Assembly (NCBI GenBank): GCA_900312665.1
Contig: ONZQ02000020.1
Location: 186,001 to 250,000 of the forward strand
DNA from: Cephalotrichum gorgonifer
Taxonomy: Eukaryota > Ascomycota > Sordariomycetes > Microascales > Microascaceae
Reading direction: 5' to 3'
Length of the DNA stretch: 64,000 bases
Made by a program: the position numbers and the translations under genes
Shown: positions 35,001-46,041 of the stretch, one piece after another
Layout: each line of letters opens with the position of its first letter
Numbering within the stretch: the first letter of the stretch is position 1
Notes under the pieces: generated by a model
The model's input: only the letters and a program-made list of their open reading frames with translations
Databases searched by the model: none
Told to the model about the DNA's origin: nothing

Positions 35001-35207
35001 CTACAGGATGATGGAATTGTTTGTCCCTTCCGCAGCTTCCTGTTCCGTACCAAAGGTACCATCTGATGATAGCCTCGACTCCTTCCTAGAGTCATAACCT
35101 CCCCCTTTGCTGCCTGACTTTGTGAGCACAGGGCAAAGGCAGTGAATAACTGATAATGTAATCACGGTGAGCACCAGTGGGCCGATGTCATTTCTCCTGC
35201 CTGCCAT
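35001..35207 (-). CDS. Small single-pass membrane protein
   Basis: Single-exon open frame of 68 aa. One hydrophobic segment of about 20 residues (PLVLTVITLSVIHCLCPVL, 10-28) follows a basic N-terminus (AGRR), and the tail is polar and Ser/Glu-rich. A TATAAATA element lies about 50 bp upstream of the ATG. No family is recognised. Short length makes chance occurrence possible, but the promoter position and clean membrane topology support a gene. Confidence 0.5.
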   Translation of the reverse strand: MAGRRNDIGPLVLTVITLSVIHCLCPVLTKSGSKGGGYDSRKESRLSSDGTFGTEQEAAEGTNNSIIL

Positions 35208-35254
35208 GTTCTGTGATGAGAGCTTGAGGACTACCGCCCTTCGGCGGGGGCAAA

Positions 35255-35262
35255 TATTTATA
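35255..35262 (-). promoter_or_regulatory. TATA box of the small membrane protein gene
   Basis: TATAAATA on the minus strand, 48-55 bp upstream of the ATG at 35207. It is the strongest evidence that the small open frame is expressed. Confidence 0.5.
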
Positions 35263-35460
35263 CACGCTGTTATCGGACGATGCGCTCTGTAATATACACT
35301 TTATTCAAGTCATGCTGGAGATATCCTTACTTAGAATCAGGAACACCCCTCTGCTAAATATAGCTACTTACACCAAACGCGCGCGATTACCTACTCCTAT
35401 CTAGCCGCAACCTCGACCCCAAAAGCTCTGCCCTTCCACCTATTTCTCCTGCCCACCTTC

Positions 35461-35959
35461 TCACAAAGCATTCCCTAGGAACCCCCCAGCACCCTTAGTA
35501 CCGGAAACCGCTCCCCCCACGACGGACTTCCCACCCTCCACCACTCCAGACACGAGGCCGTTCCCGGCAGAGGTAGCGGGGATGTAGTTGCCCTGCTCAT
35601 CCTTCCCCCATCGCTCAGACCTCGTGGCACCCTCTTTGGAGGCGAAGTCTCCGACGGGCTCGAGGAGGCCGCCCTGGCCTACCTGTCCGGAGGCGAGGTT
35701 GTGTAAGCCATCTTGGAGTGTGTCGACTTGTTCGACGCCGGTGACTTTGGTCTTGTCGAGGGTTTCTTGTTCGTATTAGGGATGTCCATTATTCTACAAG
35801 TCTCATGGGGGGAGCTATGCGGAGGTGGGGGACGGGACGCTTACGCTTCGCCGTGTAACTCGCCTTATTGTCGGTAGTGAACCAGCGGAGATAGATGTCT
35901 TCAAGCCAGGGTACCCACTTCTCGTACTGGCTGTTGTATGTGGCCTTAGCCCATTCCAT
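35461..35959 (-). CDS. Conserved fungal hypothetical protein (possibly 5' incomplete)
   Basis: Two exons, 35959-35845 and 35765-35461, give 139 aa from the first good ATG. It recalls a group of small fungal proteins of unknown function with a YNSQYEKWVPWLEDIYLRWF-like helix followed by NKASYTAKQTLDKTKVTGVEQV and a Gly/Val-rich C-terminus (GLVSGVVEGGKSVVGGAV). The Gly/Val part may insert in or lie on a membrane. The frame stays open upstream of the chosen ATG to a possible splice acceptor (TTGCAG near 35978), and family members usually have a longer N-terminus, so a further 5' exon may exist but was not located. Confidence 0.7.
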
Positions 35960-38329
35960 TTTGTATTTGCAGATTGTTCTGCAATTATGTGTAAGTGTAT
36001 GTTGAGATCAAGATGATAGGGGTAACTTTAACGGCGCCACGAATTCGGGACTGGGTTTTAAGTGCTCTGGGCTGGCTATACTTGTGCGGGGTAAGGAGTC
36101 CTGGTGCCGCTACGTCATGCTATCTACCTCTAATATACTACATTCGTGTTAGAAAGACCGCCCGTCAATGGATGACAAGTAGCGTCATAGAAGACGAAGT
36201 TATTCTGAGGATATCTTTGTGGTGGGTGACTAGGTGTGGCTGTAAACCGGTTTGGGGACCACTTGTAGATCGTAGTAGGCGAGGATAGACGTCATACTCG
36301 ATGTCCCCACTTCTCTGTCCTCGGCGTGGGGCAACGAAATTTCTGGGCGGGCCCGGAGCCCAAAGTCCTCGGAGGCGGGTTGGCGCCGTCATCTGGTTTC
36401 CCTGCACTTGCCCCCAGAGTCGCCGGGATGCCACTTCGCGGGGGGAGGTGATATGAGAAAATATCCAGCCTATGGCAAAGACAGGGATCCGTCGTCACGA
36501 GCACTCGCCCGAGACAGCTCAATACTTTGTTACAACGAGCTTGGCGCAGGGACTTTCGGTTAGACGACAAGATTTCACAGCGCGGGTTGTTGGCCCATCG
36601 TACCCTCCCAGTCGCAACGCAAGCCGTCGCACTCGAAAAAGCACTCTCACTTTCACACTTCCATCGGCCAGCCTAGAAAGATGGCCAAGCCTAAATTACT
36701 CCCCGGGGTTGATGTTTCGATCGTCCCGTCTGCGGGCGAGGTTCTCGGGCTCGTGAGTCCGAGTGGAAATTGACGCGCGGCCGAACCAAGTTGCGCTGCC
36801 ACGGAAATGGGGACGGTCACTAATGGCTGTCCTTCCTTGTTGAATATGGCATACGCATCGCGGCTGAGACAGCCAATGGGTGTGGCATGGTAATAGGGAC
36901 ATCGAAGATAGGGCGCAGTTAAATACCCCCCCCCCAAAAAAATGGAACAAAAACGTAGATAAAATCGGAGGGTCATAAGTCAATGGGATGGAGGAAATGG
37001 ATGTGCGCATCGGGAGGGTATCTTTGTTTAGCGATGTGCGCGAGAGTCGCTCTCACCGAAGTCGGTGGACAGCGATCACTCTGGTGGGCAAAAGCAAGGA
37101 GGCATCCACGGATTAAATTAACACCACATGAGTGTGAATATTATTGTCCGCTGTACAGAAAATACTGTATGGAGCAGGAAAACTTGGCAAAGCGGGAAGG
37201 AAAAGCAGTCGGTCCCGCAGCAAGGTCCGTGAAGGAAGTTTCGAGGGCCAAAATATGGGGCGCCAAGTTAAACAAGCACGTGGACTACCAGGAATATCTC
37301 CACGTTAAGAGGTTTAACGTTGTCTGGGCGCCGTCTGGGCGCTGTCTGGGCGAAAGCTTCTTCGGCGGGTGCTTGCGTGGGGGCCTAACGTTGCGGGGGA
37401 GCTACCCACTCTGACGGTGACAGCGCGAATAAAAAATGTTGGCACGAGTTCTTGGCAGGTTTAAATACTCGTAGTACGATACTCGTGGCTCTCTCCGGCA
37501 TTCGGCACGTGAATGGCCGACCCTATCTATGGGTTTCTGGGTTTCAGTATTATTAGTCGAGGCTCAATTTCCCCAGAGATAAGATAACGGGTCTGGTGGT
37601 TGCAGATTGGTCCCTCCACGAGATAGCGACTTGATGGCGCCTCCCACCTGGCCCCAGACATTAGAGTGGGAAAAGCACGCTTATCAGGTTACCCCCACCC
37701 CGTGGCGTCCGAGCTAATGGATCGTCCCCTGCCGCCTTCAAGCCCCGAACCCCAAACCCGCTATTACCCTGGCCTGTTGCACTGCCGCTTTTGGTATTCG
37801 CGCCCTTGGCCACCTGCTCCGTGTCTTTAGCAAGGGCGGAGTAAGATGCCATATCGCATCCTAGCCTCTACTCCACATATCAAACGCTATTGGCTACTTC
37901 CCATGTTCATCCCATGACTAGTATCTTTCTGAAAGAATCAGGGCCCTTCTTTCGGCGTTGTGAACCCCACCGGCTATGATGAGCGCAATATCCAATATTA
38001 TCTGTACAATGACATGCATGTTTGGATCGGCCTATCATCTTTGTCCGATTAGGTCCCAGTGTCCGGATTCCACCTTAGTGGTAGCACTGCTAAAAGAGGC
38101 TGCTCCCTGATAGCTGAGCACGATCCCCAGAGGCTGGTGTCTTGGATTATCCGCGTTCGGGGATCAGTACTTATGCCGATCGTCTCCCCCAGCTTGCACA
38201 ATCTCTCTCCAGCTTCATCTGTGTAGTGTATTGGTTTCGGAACTCGCGCACTTTGTCCTTACTCTTGTATTCTACTAACATCTCGTCTATTCTCACCGTT
38301 CGTGTTGGACATCACTAAGCTTGCCCAAC
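35960..38329. other. Gene-poor region upstream of the urea transporter, about 2.4 kb
   Basis: No convincing gene. A 63-codon minus-strand frame at 37661-37852 starts with ATG and is hydrophilic, but lacks other support. A C10A7 run lies at 36926-36942. Three HGATAR-type sites lie within 350 bp of the transporter start. Confidence 0.5.
37998..38113. promoter_or_regulatory. Cluster of GATA (AreA-type) sites
   Basis: AGATAA on the minus strand at 37998-38003, TGATAG on the minus strand at 38032-38037 and TGATAG on the plus strand at 38108-38113, about 220-330 bp upstream of the urea transporter start. HGATAR sites bind AreA/Nit-2 regulators, which activate nitrogen-scavenging genes such as urea permeases in Aspergillus. 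Confidence 0.45.
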
Positions 38330-40971
38330 ATGGCTCCGGCCCTGAGTGAGGGTGTCGGCTATGGCATCGTCCTCGGCGTAGGCTTCATCTTCGCCTTTGG
38401 AATGGTAAGCTAGGCCGTGTCGTCTTGACCACGTCGGGCGTAAATGATGGGGTAATAAAGCTGACCGGTGGCATCAGATGGCCGCTACTTATATCCTCAA
38501 GCGATATAAGCGGGAGGTGCAGACCTCGGAAATGTTCACGACAGCCGGAAGGACTGTCAAAGGTGGTCTCGTGGGATCTGCTGTCGTCTCATCATGGACC
38601 TGGGCGGCAACCTTGCTGCAAAGTTCGGGCGTGTGCTACCGGTATGGTGTCTCGGGTCCGTTCTGGTATGCATCGGGTGCTACGGTGCAGATTCTCCTCT
38701 TTGCGACGCTGGCTATTGAACTCAAGCGCCGCGCGCCGAACGCGCACACCTTCTTGGAGGTCATCAAGGCCAGGTATGGCGTGGTTGCTCATATCGTCTT
38801 CACTGTCTTCGGTCTCATGACAAGTAAGTCAAACACCAGTCTAAATGCCCCGGAAGTCCGCCATCACGGCCGCCGGCGATACCGCGCGCTGGCCTCATGT
38901 AGGCCCTCCAACACTAACATCGCTCCTTGCCAGACATCTTGGTTACCATGATGCTTCTCGCCGGAGGTAGCGCGACCGTGAATGCGCTTACGGGCATGAA
39001 CACCGTTGCGGCGATTTACCTCCTACCCCTCGGTGTGACCATGTACACCCTGTTCGGTGGTCTTAAGGCGACTTTCCTGACCGACTATGTCCACACTCTG
39101 ATTCTGCTCATCATCATCACCATGTTCTCGCTTACGGCCTACGCCTCCTCGGACATCATCGGGAGCCCCAGCAAGATGTTCGAGCTGCTCCAAGAGGCTA
39201 CGATGAGCCACCCTGTTGACGGCAACCAGGACGGGAGCTATCTGACGATGCGGTCCAGCGATGGGATCAAGTTCTTTGTTATCAACATCGGTAAGTATTT
39301 GTTTTTCTCTCTCTCCCCACTTCCGGTTACCACCATTATCTTTCATGAAGGTCGTTTAAGCACTGGCTCGTCATTGGTGTAAAACCCGTCCGGGAATGAA
39401 AAAAAAAGAAGAAAAGAAAGAAAGATGGAATAAGGAGGAGGAGGAGGAAATGGTTCAAGGACCAAAACTCGCCTCCCATGCTACAATTTCCCGTGCTTTT
39501 GAGAGTAGGAGTTAACGGACATGAAATTTAGTGGGAAATTTCGGTACCGTGTTCCTCGACAACGGCTACTACAACAAGGCAATTGCGGCCAGTCCAGTAC
39601 ACGCACTGCCCGGGTACATCATTGGAGGAGTGAGTTCAACCAACGCTATTCTCTGTACTTCATCTAGTCAACTAACCACGGGCTCAGATCTCCTGGTTCC
39701 CGGTGCCCTTCCTGACTGCCACCACCATGGGTCTCACCGCTATTGCGCTTGAATCAAGCCCCTCGTTCCCCACCTACCCCAACCGTATCCCCGAGGCCGA
39801 GGTATCAGCGGGTCTGGCGCTGCCGTACGCCGCGGTAGCACTTCTTGGGAAGGGCGGAGCTGTCGCCACCCTCTTGATGGTATTCATGGCCGTGACTAGC
39901 GCTTTCAGCGCGGAGCTGATCGCCGTCTCGTCGATCTTCACCTACGATATCTATCGTACCTACATCAACCCTACCGCCAGCGGTGGTCGTCTCATCCTCG
40001 TGTCTCACATCTCCGTCATCTCCTACAGCCTTGTCATCGCTTCGGCATCGGTCGGCCTCTGGTATAACGGCATCTCTATGGGCTACATCTACGTGCTCAT
40101 GGGAGTCCTCATCTCCGCCGCCGTGCTCCCTGCGACCCTCACCCTCGTGTGGAAGGGCCAGAACAAGTGGGCCGCGGCACTGACGCCTCCCCTCGGCACC
40201 GTCCTCGCCATCGTCGCCTGGCTCGTAACGGCCAAGAAGACATGCGGCAAGCTGGATATCGAGTGCACGGGTTCGAACGACCCCATGCTGGCGGGTAACG
40301 TGGTGGCTCTTCTAGTGCCTCTCATATTGATCCCCATCTTCACTCTGATCTTCGGGTTGGATAAGTATGACTGGGAGAGCATGGCCTCCATCCGAAAGGC
40401 GGATGATCATCAGGTTGCCGCCCAGGCGGGCGTTGACCTGGAGGAGGTTCCCGGCGGCCACGACGAGACGGCCGCGGAGTTCCAGAAGGAGCAGCAGACC
40501 CTGCGCAAGGCCCTCAAGATTTCTGTCTCCATGACTGTTTTCATGTAAGTATCCCCGTTTCCGCTGCTGCACGGCCAAGGAGACCAAGAGAGCCGCGACT
40601 CAGGTCTCGAAAGCGATATCCCGTGGTATGTGTACGGAAAGGCTGACTTTCTTCGCAATAGGACTCTCGGACTCCTGGTTCTCTGGCCGATGCCCATGTA
40701 CGGCTCCAAGTACGTGTTCAGCAAGCCATTCTTCACCGGCTGGGTCACTGTCGGTATCATCTGGATCTTCCTCTCTATTATCCTCGTCGGGCTCCTCCCC
40801 CTCTGGGAGAGCCGGGACACGATTTTGTACACGACCAAGGCCATATTTACGGGGAAGAAGCCGCCCAAGCATACCGTCACGGTCGGGACGGCCGAAAAGT
40901 CCGGAGACGAGGGTGCTGTGTCTGAGAAGAAGCTCGCGGCGGAGGCGAGCGCCGCTGCGGATTCCCAGTGA
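38330..40971 (+). CDS. DUR3-type high-affinity urea transporter (solute:sodium symporter family)
   Basis: Plasma-membrane proton-coupled urea importer, 680 aa. Six exons: 38330-38404, 38478-38823, 38934-39290, 39532-39629, 39688-40544 and 40662-40971. Fifteen hydrophobic segments fit the SSS fold. DUR3-like motifs include FTTAGRTVKGGLVGSAVVSSWTWAATLLQS, VCYRYGVSGPFWYASGATVQ, LFGGLKATFLTDYVHT, WFPVPFLTATTMGLTA and a Ser-rich helix AVTSAFSAELIAVSSIFTYDIYRTY. The third intron is unusually long (241 nt) and holds an A/G-only tract. In Aspergillus such genes (ureA) are under nitrogen metabolite repression, and GATA sites are present upstream here. No urease or urea amidolyase gene lies nearby. Confidence 0.93.
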
Positions 40972-41880
40972 AGAGGGGTGGGTGGACTGCTGGGTGTCTC
41001 TAGGTCTTTGGGTTTGGGGAAAATCTCGGGGGTTCGTAGGCGGGATTTCGATGTTGTTTATGTCGTTCTTTTCTATGATACCTGCAGTGATTCGTATTAA
41101 GATACCAGATGAGTTTTGGGTGTTTGACCCGAAACCTGCTTAGCTTTACTACAACAAAGGTTCCTCGTCTAGTAACTTTCTTCGCCTTTAGATAAAACGC
41201 ATTGCCTATTGTTGTCATGTTTTGAAGCGTTCATGTTGAAATAGAAGTTAAATGCCGCGAGGGCAGTCCGGGCTCTTCCCTTCTTTCATCCACCCCTCCA
41301 CCTCTTCCACACCACATCAAGCGTGCAGCAGAGGAAGGAGAAAACTTATGTACGAGTCCTAATAAGGTGCAGGATGCCAAATAAGCTTTTCTTGGTATCT
41401 CCGGTCCGTCGCATTGATATTGGCGCAGCCGGATCTCCATGTCCCACCTTCATGCACCCCAGAACCCGGTACTCGGGACTCCGAGTTCCATTGCTTAGCG
41501 TCGAAAGTAGTCGCTCATTACCCCAATACGAGTTGAATAACCGGCGATAAAATGTGAGCCAAGCCGGCCCGGATATAGCCACGGCTTCATACACGCGGAT
41601 TTACGGCTGGTATCGTTCCCATAATTCCGGGACCCGCATGTTCGTGCGATCTCCATTTACATGGGCTTCAAGCTCGAGACTCCAGAGATCTAATATAAAT
41701 ACTTCAAGTTCCGTCTAAGGCGATTTATTCGCTCCTAGAATCCATCACTTGTCGTACGCTCGAACTGTTGCTTCATAGCTACCAGTCGTTCTCTCTCCAA
41801 ACTATCTCGCCATAACTCAAATTATCGATATCTTCAACCATCCCTCTATAGATTGACTCCATCGCCTACAACATAACACA
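40972..41880. other. Intergenic region with SDR promoter
   Basis: About 910 bp. A TATAAATA element at 41694 lies 187 bp upstream of the SDR start; the leader after it is C/T-rich. No gene supported. Confidence 0.5.
41694..41701 (+). promoter_or_regulatory. TATA box of the SDR gene
   Basis: TATAAATA, about 187 bp before the ATG at 41881, with pyrimidine-rich sequence between. Confidence 0.45.
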
Positions 41881-42900
41881 ATGGCTCCCCTTGTCTGGCT
41901 CGTAACGGGCTCGACCTCCGGCCTCGGCAAGACCCTCGTCTCTCACATCGTCTCCAAGGGCGACAAAGTTGTTGCCACGGGCCGAAACGCGGAGCAGAGA
42001 CTTGCCAGCCTAGTCTCTGAAAATGTGGCCGTCGTCGACCTCGACGTATCAGACAGCCGAGAGGTTGTCGACGTCCAGATGAAGAAGGCCTGGGAGGCTT
42101 TTGGTCAGATCGACATAGTGGTGAACAATGCGGGGTCGTCCTCGCCGAAGACTGTCGAGGAAGGAAGGTATGAAATTCGTTTTGATGTAGCAACCCACAC
42201 TCTGGGTGAAGCCATTTCGTGTTTTCATCCCGTCCAAAAAGAATTAAAGCTAACCTGTGTTTAAAGTGATCAATTCATGCAAAACCTCTTCGACGTCAAC
42301 GTCTTCGGTCCAATCCGGGTCACGCAAGCCATCCTCCCCTACTTCCGCAGTGCAGAGAGGGGATCACTGGTCTTCATCGGCGGGGGCGTCTCCTGGGCCC
42401 CGATCCCCTTCCTCAGCTTCTACTCCGCGGCGAAATCGGCCTTGAACCGGTTCGTCGAGGGACTGGACAAGGAACTCGCGGGCCAGGGTATCCACTGCAC
42501 GATCTTCGAGCCTGGTGGGTTCGCGTCCCAGCTCGGAGCACCCCGGCCGGGATCCGACGAGGGATTCGGAAAGTATCAGCCTAAGATTAAGGGGTACGAG
42601 GGTTTGTTTGCGGAGACCATGGAGGTCTTTGCGAATGAGATTGCGCCTAACGTTCCGGGAGATATTGAGAAGATCGCCGGTACCATGGTGAGCCTAGTTG
42701 TCGGGCAGGCGGATGGATCGAAGAGGTTACCGGTGCGGGTGGTGTTGGGAAGTGATTCCATGGTGCTAATTAGGCAGAAGTGTAAGGAGCAGTTGGAGAT
42801 TATCGATGAGCTTGAGGATCTTGCGAGGAGTACGGATCAGGATGGATCAGAAGGGGTTAACCATGGGGGTATGCTGAGGTTGACCTCGATGCTTAGATAG
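41881..42900 (+). CDS. Short-chain dehydrogenase/reductase (classical SDR)
   Basis: NAD(P)-dependent oxidoreductase of 306 aa from exons 41881-42167 and 42267-42900. It has the Rossmann motif TGSTSGLG (9-16), the structural motif NNAGS, and the catalytic YSAAK (Tyr148, Lys152) preceded by a Ser-containing strand (LVFIGGGVSW). The region after the active site (FEPGGFASQL) matches the sub-group often annotated as retinol dehydrogenase- or oxidoreductase-like in fungi. The catalytic Ser seems to be Ser138, in GGGVSW, placed slightly differently from the common GSxxG pattern. Substrate cannot be told from sequence, and the neighbours do not suggest a pathway. Confidence 0.9.
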
Positions 42901-43570
42901 AGGGAGAGATATAACAGCGACATATTAGGTGGTGGCCACATATATAGAAAGGACACACCTATGGAGGATCCGGATAGGGTGGTTAAAGCAGGCTGAATGT
43001 TTTTGTTTCTACTTAATCATTTTGGCTTCCTATGAGCTATTTGCATATGTGTGTTCTTTTTGTATGTGTGGCTAACGCTTAATACTTCACCAGACGCAAG
43101 TATTGACGGTGGAAGTTCAATATTCGTTTTGGGAATGTGTAAATTCATGGAACTGCATAATTCAGCAGCAGACCGCAATGTCGAGTGAGTCTAAACAAGG
43201 CATCCTGAGCGAAGAGCTAACTAGACCGACCGTAAGGGGAATGACTGGTTGAGTGACTCTCAACCTCGAGTACTGTCATTTGATAGGCTAGTACCCCGCT
43301 CCAAGGTTCCCAAGCACGACTCTTCTTTTTAATTTAAATGGAAGAATCCCGCCCCAGTCACACAAGCGTTCTGCTGCGTTGGAGATACCAAGTCATCTAC
43401 TACCAAAGTATCCATCCCCTAACCTAAATCTTTCCTAAACCTAATACCCACCGTCCAGTCCATGTCTACATAGACTCATTCCTGGAATTACTTGGTCTTG
43501 TGGCGCTACCTCCCAGCCTCTTGCGCAACCGGACCAAAACTAAAAACGAAACGCCCCCAAAAAAAGAAGC
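42901..43570. other. Intergenic region before tRNA-Val
   Basis: About 670 bp, AT-rich, holding the 3' flank of the SDR gene and the Pol III terminator of the tRNA. No gene seen. Confidence 0.5.
43559..43565 (-). terminator. Pol III oligo-T terminator of tRNA-Val
   Basis: Seven T on the minus strand, six bases after the discriminator base of the tRNA gene. Confidence 0.8.
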
Positions 43571-43662
43571 TGATTCGACCCGGGTTCGAACCGGAGACCT
43601 CTTGCGACCTAACATCTTTGTAGATGTGAGGCAAGCGTGATAACCAACTACACCATCGAACC
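43571..43662 (-). tRNA. tRNA-Val(CAC) with intron
   Basis: A cloverleaf folds on the minus strand: seven-pair acceptor stem (GGTTCGA with TCGAATC, one G-U), D arm containing the A box TGGTGTAGTTGG, anticodon stem CTTGC/GCAAG, and T arm TCCGG-TTCGAAC-CCGGG with the B box GGTTCGAACC. The anticodon loop reads CT-CAC-A, so the anticodon is CAC (valine, GTG codons). About 18 bases between position 37 and 38 form an intron at the canonical site. Mature length is about 74. Confidence 0.9.
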
Positions 43663-43674
43663 AATCGCTTGACT

Positions 43675-44160
43675 ATGGAACATTACACCTCGTTTGCGCC
43701 CACAAGTCGGGTCACGAGGCGGGACCTCTCGCGAAAGCACCACCCCGTCAAGGAATTCTTGGAGCCCACCACGTCGCCGTGGACGGCACGGCTGCCTCCC
43801 GGGTCGCTCCCGAAACTCGTCTTGGGCTTCAAGGCTGTGATTATGGATCACAAGTGGCACGTTTACACGGAGGGGCCTGAAGATGGGGGGATTTTCGTGG
43901 TGCATTTCTTGAGGAGCTGGACGGTGAATCCGGTCGTGTCTGCGAGAGTACAGGCGGAGCCGGATAGTAATGGCAGTCCGATGCTGGAGAATGCGGCGGA
44001 TATCGTGGAGATTACGTGGGAAGCGGACACGAGCCGTTCTTTCCTTCCGGATCAGGTTGAGACGGCGGAGACGGCGAAGAAATGGGTTGTTGATGTTTGT
44101 GAGTGGGTTTTCGGGATCGAGGTGTTGACGGAGGTTGGCGGCGGTGAGCCCGGCATATAA
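43675..44160 (+). CDS. Small conserved fungal protein of unknown function
   Basis: Single-exon gene, 161 aa. It has an RLPPGSLPKLVLGFKAV segment, then DHKWHVYTEG and VVHFLRSWT, a pattern seen in small fungal (and some bacterial) proteins of unknown role with a Trp/Arg-Ser-Trp-Thr core. No signal peptide or membrane segment. The ATG lies only 12 bp from the 5' end of the divergent tRNA-Val gene, so its transcription start must fall in or next to the tRNA gene. An upstream ATG-like start is not available. Confidence 0.75.
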   Translation: MEHYTSFAPTSRVTRRDLSRKHHPVKEFLEPTTSPWTARLPPGSLPKLVLGFKAVIMDHKWHVYTEGPEDGGIFVVHFLRSWTVNPVVSARVQAEPDSNGSPMLENAADIVEITWEADTSRSFLPDQVETAETAKKWVVDVCEWVFGIEVLTEVGGGEPGI

Positions 44161-44283
44161 TTATTACATTTTTGCGATGTCTTTTTTTTTTCAGAATTTA
44201 AACATTCATAGACGTAAATAGCAAGTCTTAACTGCTCTAGACTAAATTCCTCATATACCCAAGTTCCATGTCATACTACAACC

Positions 44284-45554
44284 TCAAGCAGTCTTCGCCG
44301 CCTTCCCACCCAGAATATCCGCCACCACCGCCGCCGTAACCTCCTTAGTCGTCGCCGACCCGCCCAAGTCCGCCGTCATCACGCCAGAGACGCACACGCG
44401 CTCCACCGACTCCATCAGCCGGTCTGCGGCCTCCTTCTCGCCTAGCCATGCGAGCATCTCCGCCGCCGTCCAGAAGGTAGCTACGGGATTGGCCACGCCC
44501 TTCCCCGTGATATCGAAGGCCGACCCGTGGATTGGCTCGAACATGGATGGGTGCTCCCGGGTCGGATCCAGGTTGCTCGTCGGGGCGATGCCGATGGAGC
44601 CGGCCAGTGCTGCCGCGAGGTCCGAGAGGATGTCGGCGTGCTTGTGGTTGGACCACCGTCAGTTCTCATATCTTAACTGGTCGTGTGCGCAGGATTGCCA
44701 TATGAGTGCCGGGGATAGGGAGACATACCAGGTTTGTTGCCACAATGGTGTCAATCGTCTCCGGCTTCAATACCATCCTCGTGGTCATGGCATCAACCAG
44801 CATCTTATCGACCGTGACGTCCGGGAACTCCCCCGCTACCTCGGCCGCCACCTCATCCCACAGAACCATGCCGTTCCTCTGCGCGTTACTCTTAGTGACA
44901 ACGGTCAGCAGCTTCCGCGGGCGGCTCCGGGCCGTCTCGAACGCGAAGCGCATGAGCCGCGTGATGGCGTGGCGCGTGAAGATGGACACCTCTGTCGCCG
45001 TCTCCCACGCACAGCCCCGGTGCGACCGCCCGCCCTGGCCGGCGTACTCACCCTCGCTGTTCTCGCGGATGATGACCCAGTCCAGGTCGCCTTCCTTGCA
45101 GTTGCGCAGCGGCGACTGGGTGCCAGGTAGGACGCGCGTGGGGCGCACGTTGGCGTACTGCTGGAAGGGTTGGCAGATGGCTAGCCGGAGGCCCCAGAGC
45201 GAGATGTGGTCCGGGACGTCTTGTGTTGTGGGTTAGTTATGAAGGCAGGAAAGATTGAAGGAAAAGAGCGGTGAGGGTTAGTGTAAACATACCGGGAGCA
45301 CCGACTGCGCCGAAGAGAATCGCGTCATGCTTCTTGAGCTGCTCGAGACCTCCATCGGGGATGTACTTCCCCGTCTTCTTGTACGTCTCGGAGCTCCAGT
45401 CATAGTCTGTGAACTCGAGCTTGAATGACTGCAGCTGGTCCGCCAGGGCCTTGAGCACCTCGACACCGGCCTCAACGACCTCAGGTCCAATCCCGTCGGC
45501 GGGGATAGACGCGATGCTGTAAGACTTCGTTGCGGGTGTGAAACTAGGCGACAT
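44284..45554 (-). CDS. Tartrate dehydrogenase / D-malate dehydrogenase-type decarboxylating enzyme
   Basis: Member of the isocitrate/isopropylmalate dehydrogenase family that oxidises tartrate or D-malate with NAD+; some members also decarboxylate tartrate to D-glycerate. Three exons, 45554-45293, 45219-44729 and 44640-44284, give 369 aa. Motifs are IPADGIGPEVV at the N-terminus, the substrate loop RENSEGEYAGQGGR, the lysine motif VVTKSNAQRNG, the metal aspartates around VDAMTTRMV and HADILSDLAAALAG, and the NAD-site segment HGSAFDITGKGVANPVATFW. The RENSEGEY loop and overall length favour the TtuC group over leucine-pathway LeuB. Divergent from glycerate kinase, which uses the expected product. 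Confidence 0.88.
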
Positions 45555-46041
45555 CTTGGTGGTGTTGGATGGATATGTGTGGTTGAAGTGAAACTGAATC
45601 GAAGGTGATGTTTGGTAACCACTGTAAGACCGGGAAGTCTCGCAAAGGCTTTTGTAATCGAAGTCTAGTTTCGATAATCATTACCGACAGCGGAGGCTGC
45701 TCGGAGAATAACTCTGCTTGTTGGACGAATCCTGGATGCGGCCTCGGCCAGCACCCGGCAGATGGGCGGGGTCTAGCTTATAGCGGAGGAAGAAAAGTCC
45801 GCGGACTTTCAAGTTACTGGGCCAAGCAAGCTCCGGAACATGACATCTCCGACCCACCACGCCATCCCCGCACTTGGAAATGGCCGACAATGGATAACTG
45901 GGGCCATTTATGCATAATGCTTTGACTAACCGGCTTCTAATGGCCGCTACTACATAATTGGAGGGAACTCTGCCGGCATTCAGGCACCGTACTACATGCT
46001 GAATTTGTGCTTCTGATTACTGCATTCGTATCCAGGCGCCA

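Noticed and set aside
36983..37414. Plus-strand frame of 143 codons in the gene-poor region
   Set aside because: Starts with ATG but has no recognisable domain, splice partner or promoter, and ends in sequence repeats (GTCTGGGCG).
37661..37852. Minus-strand ATG frame of 63 codons
   Set aside because: Hydrophilic and plausible in composition, but without promoter element or familiar motif; kept only as a note.
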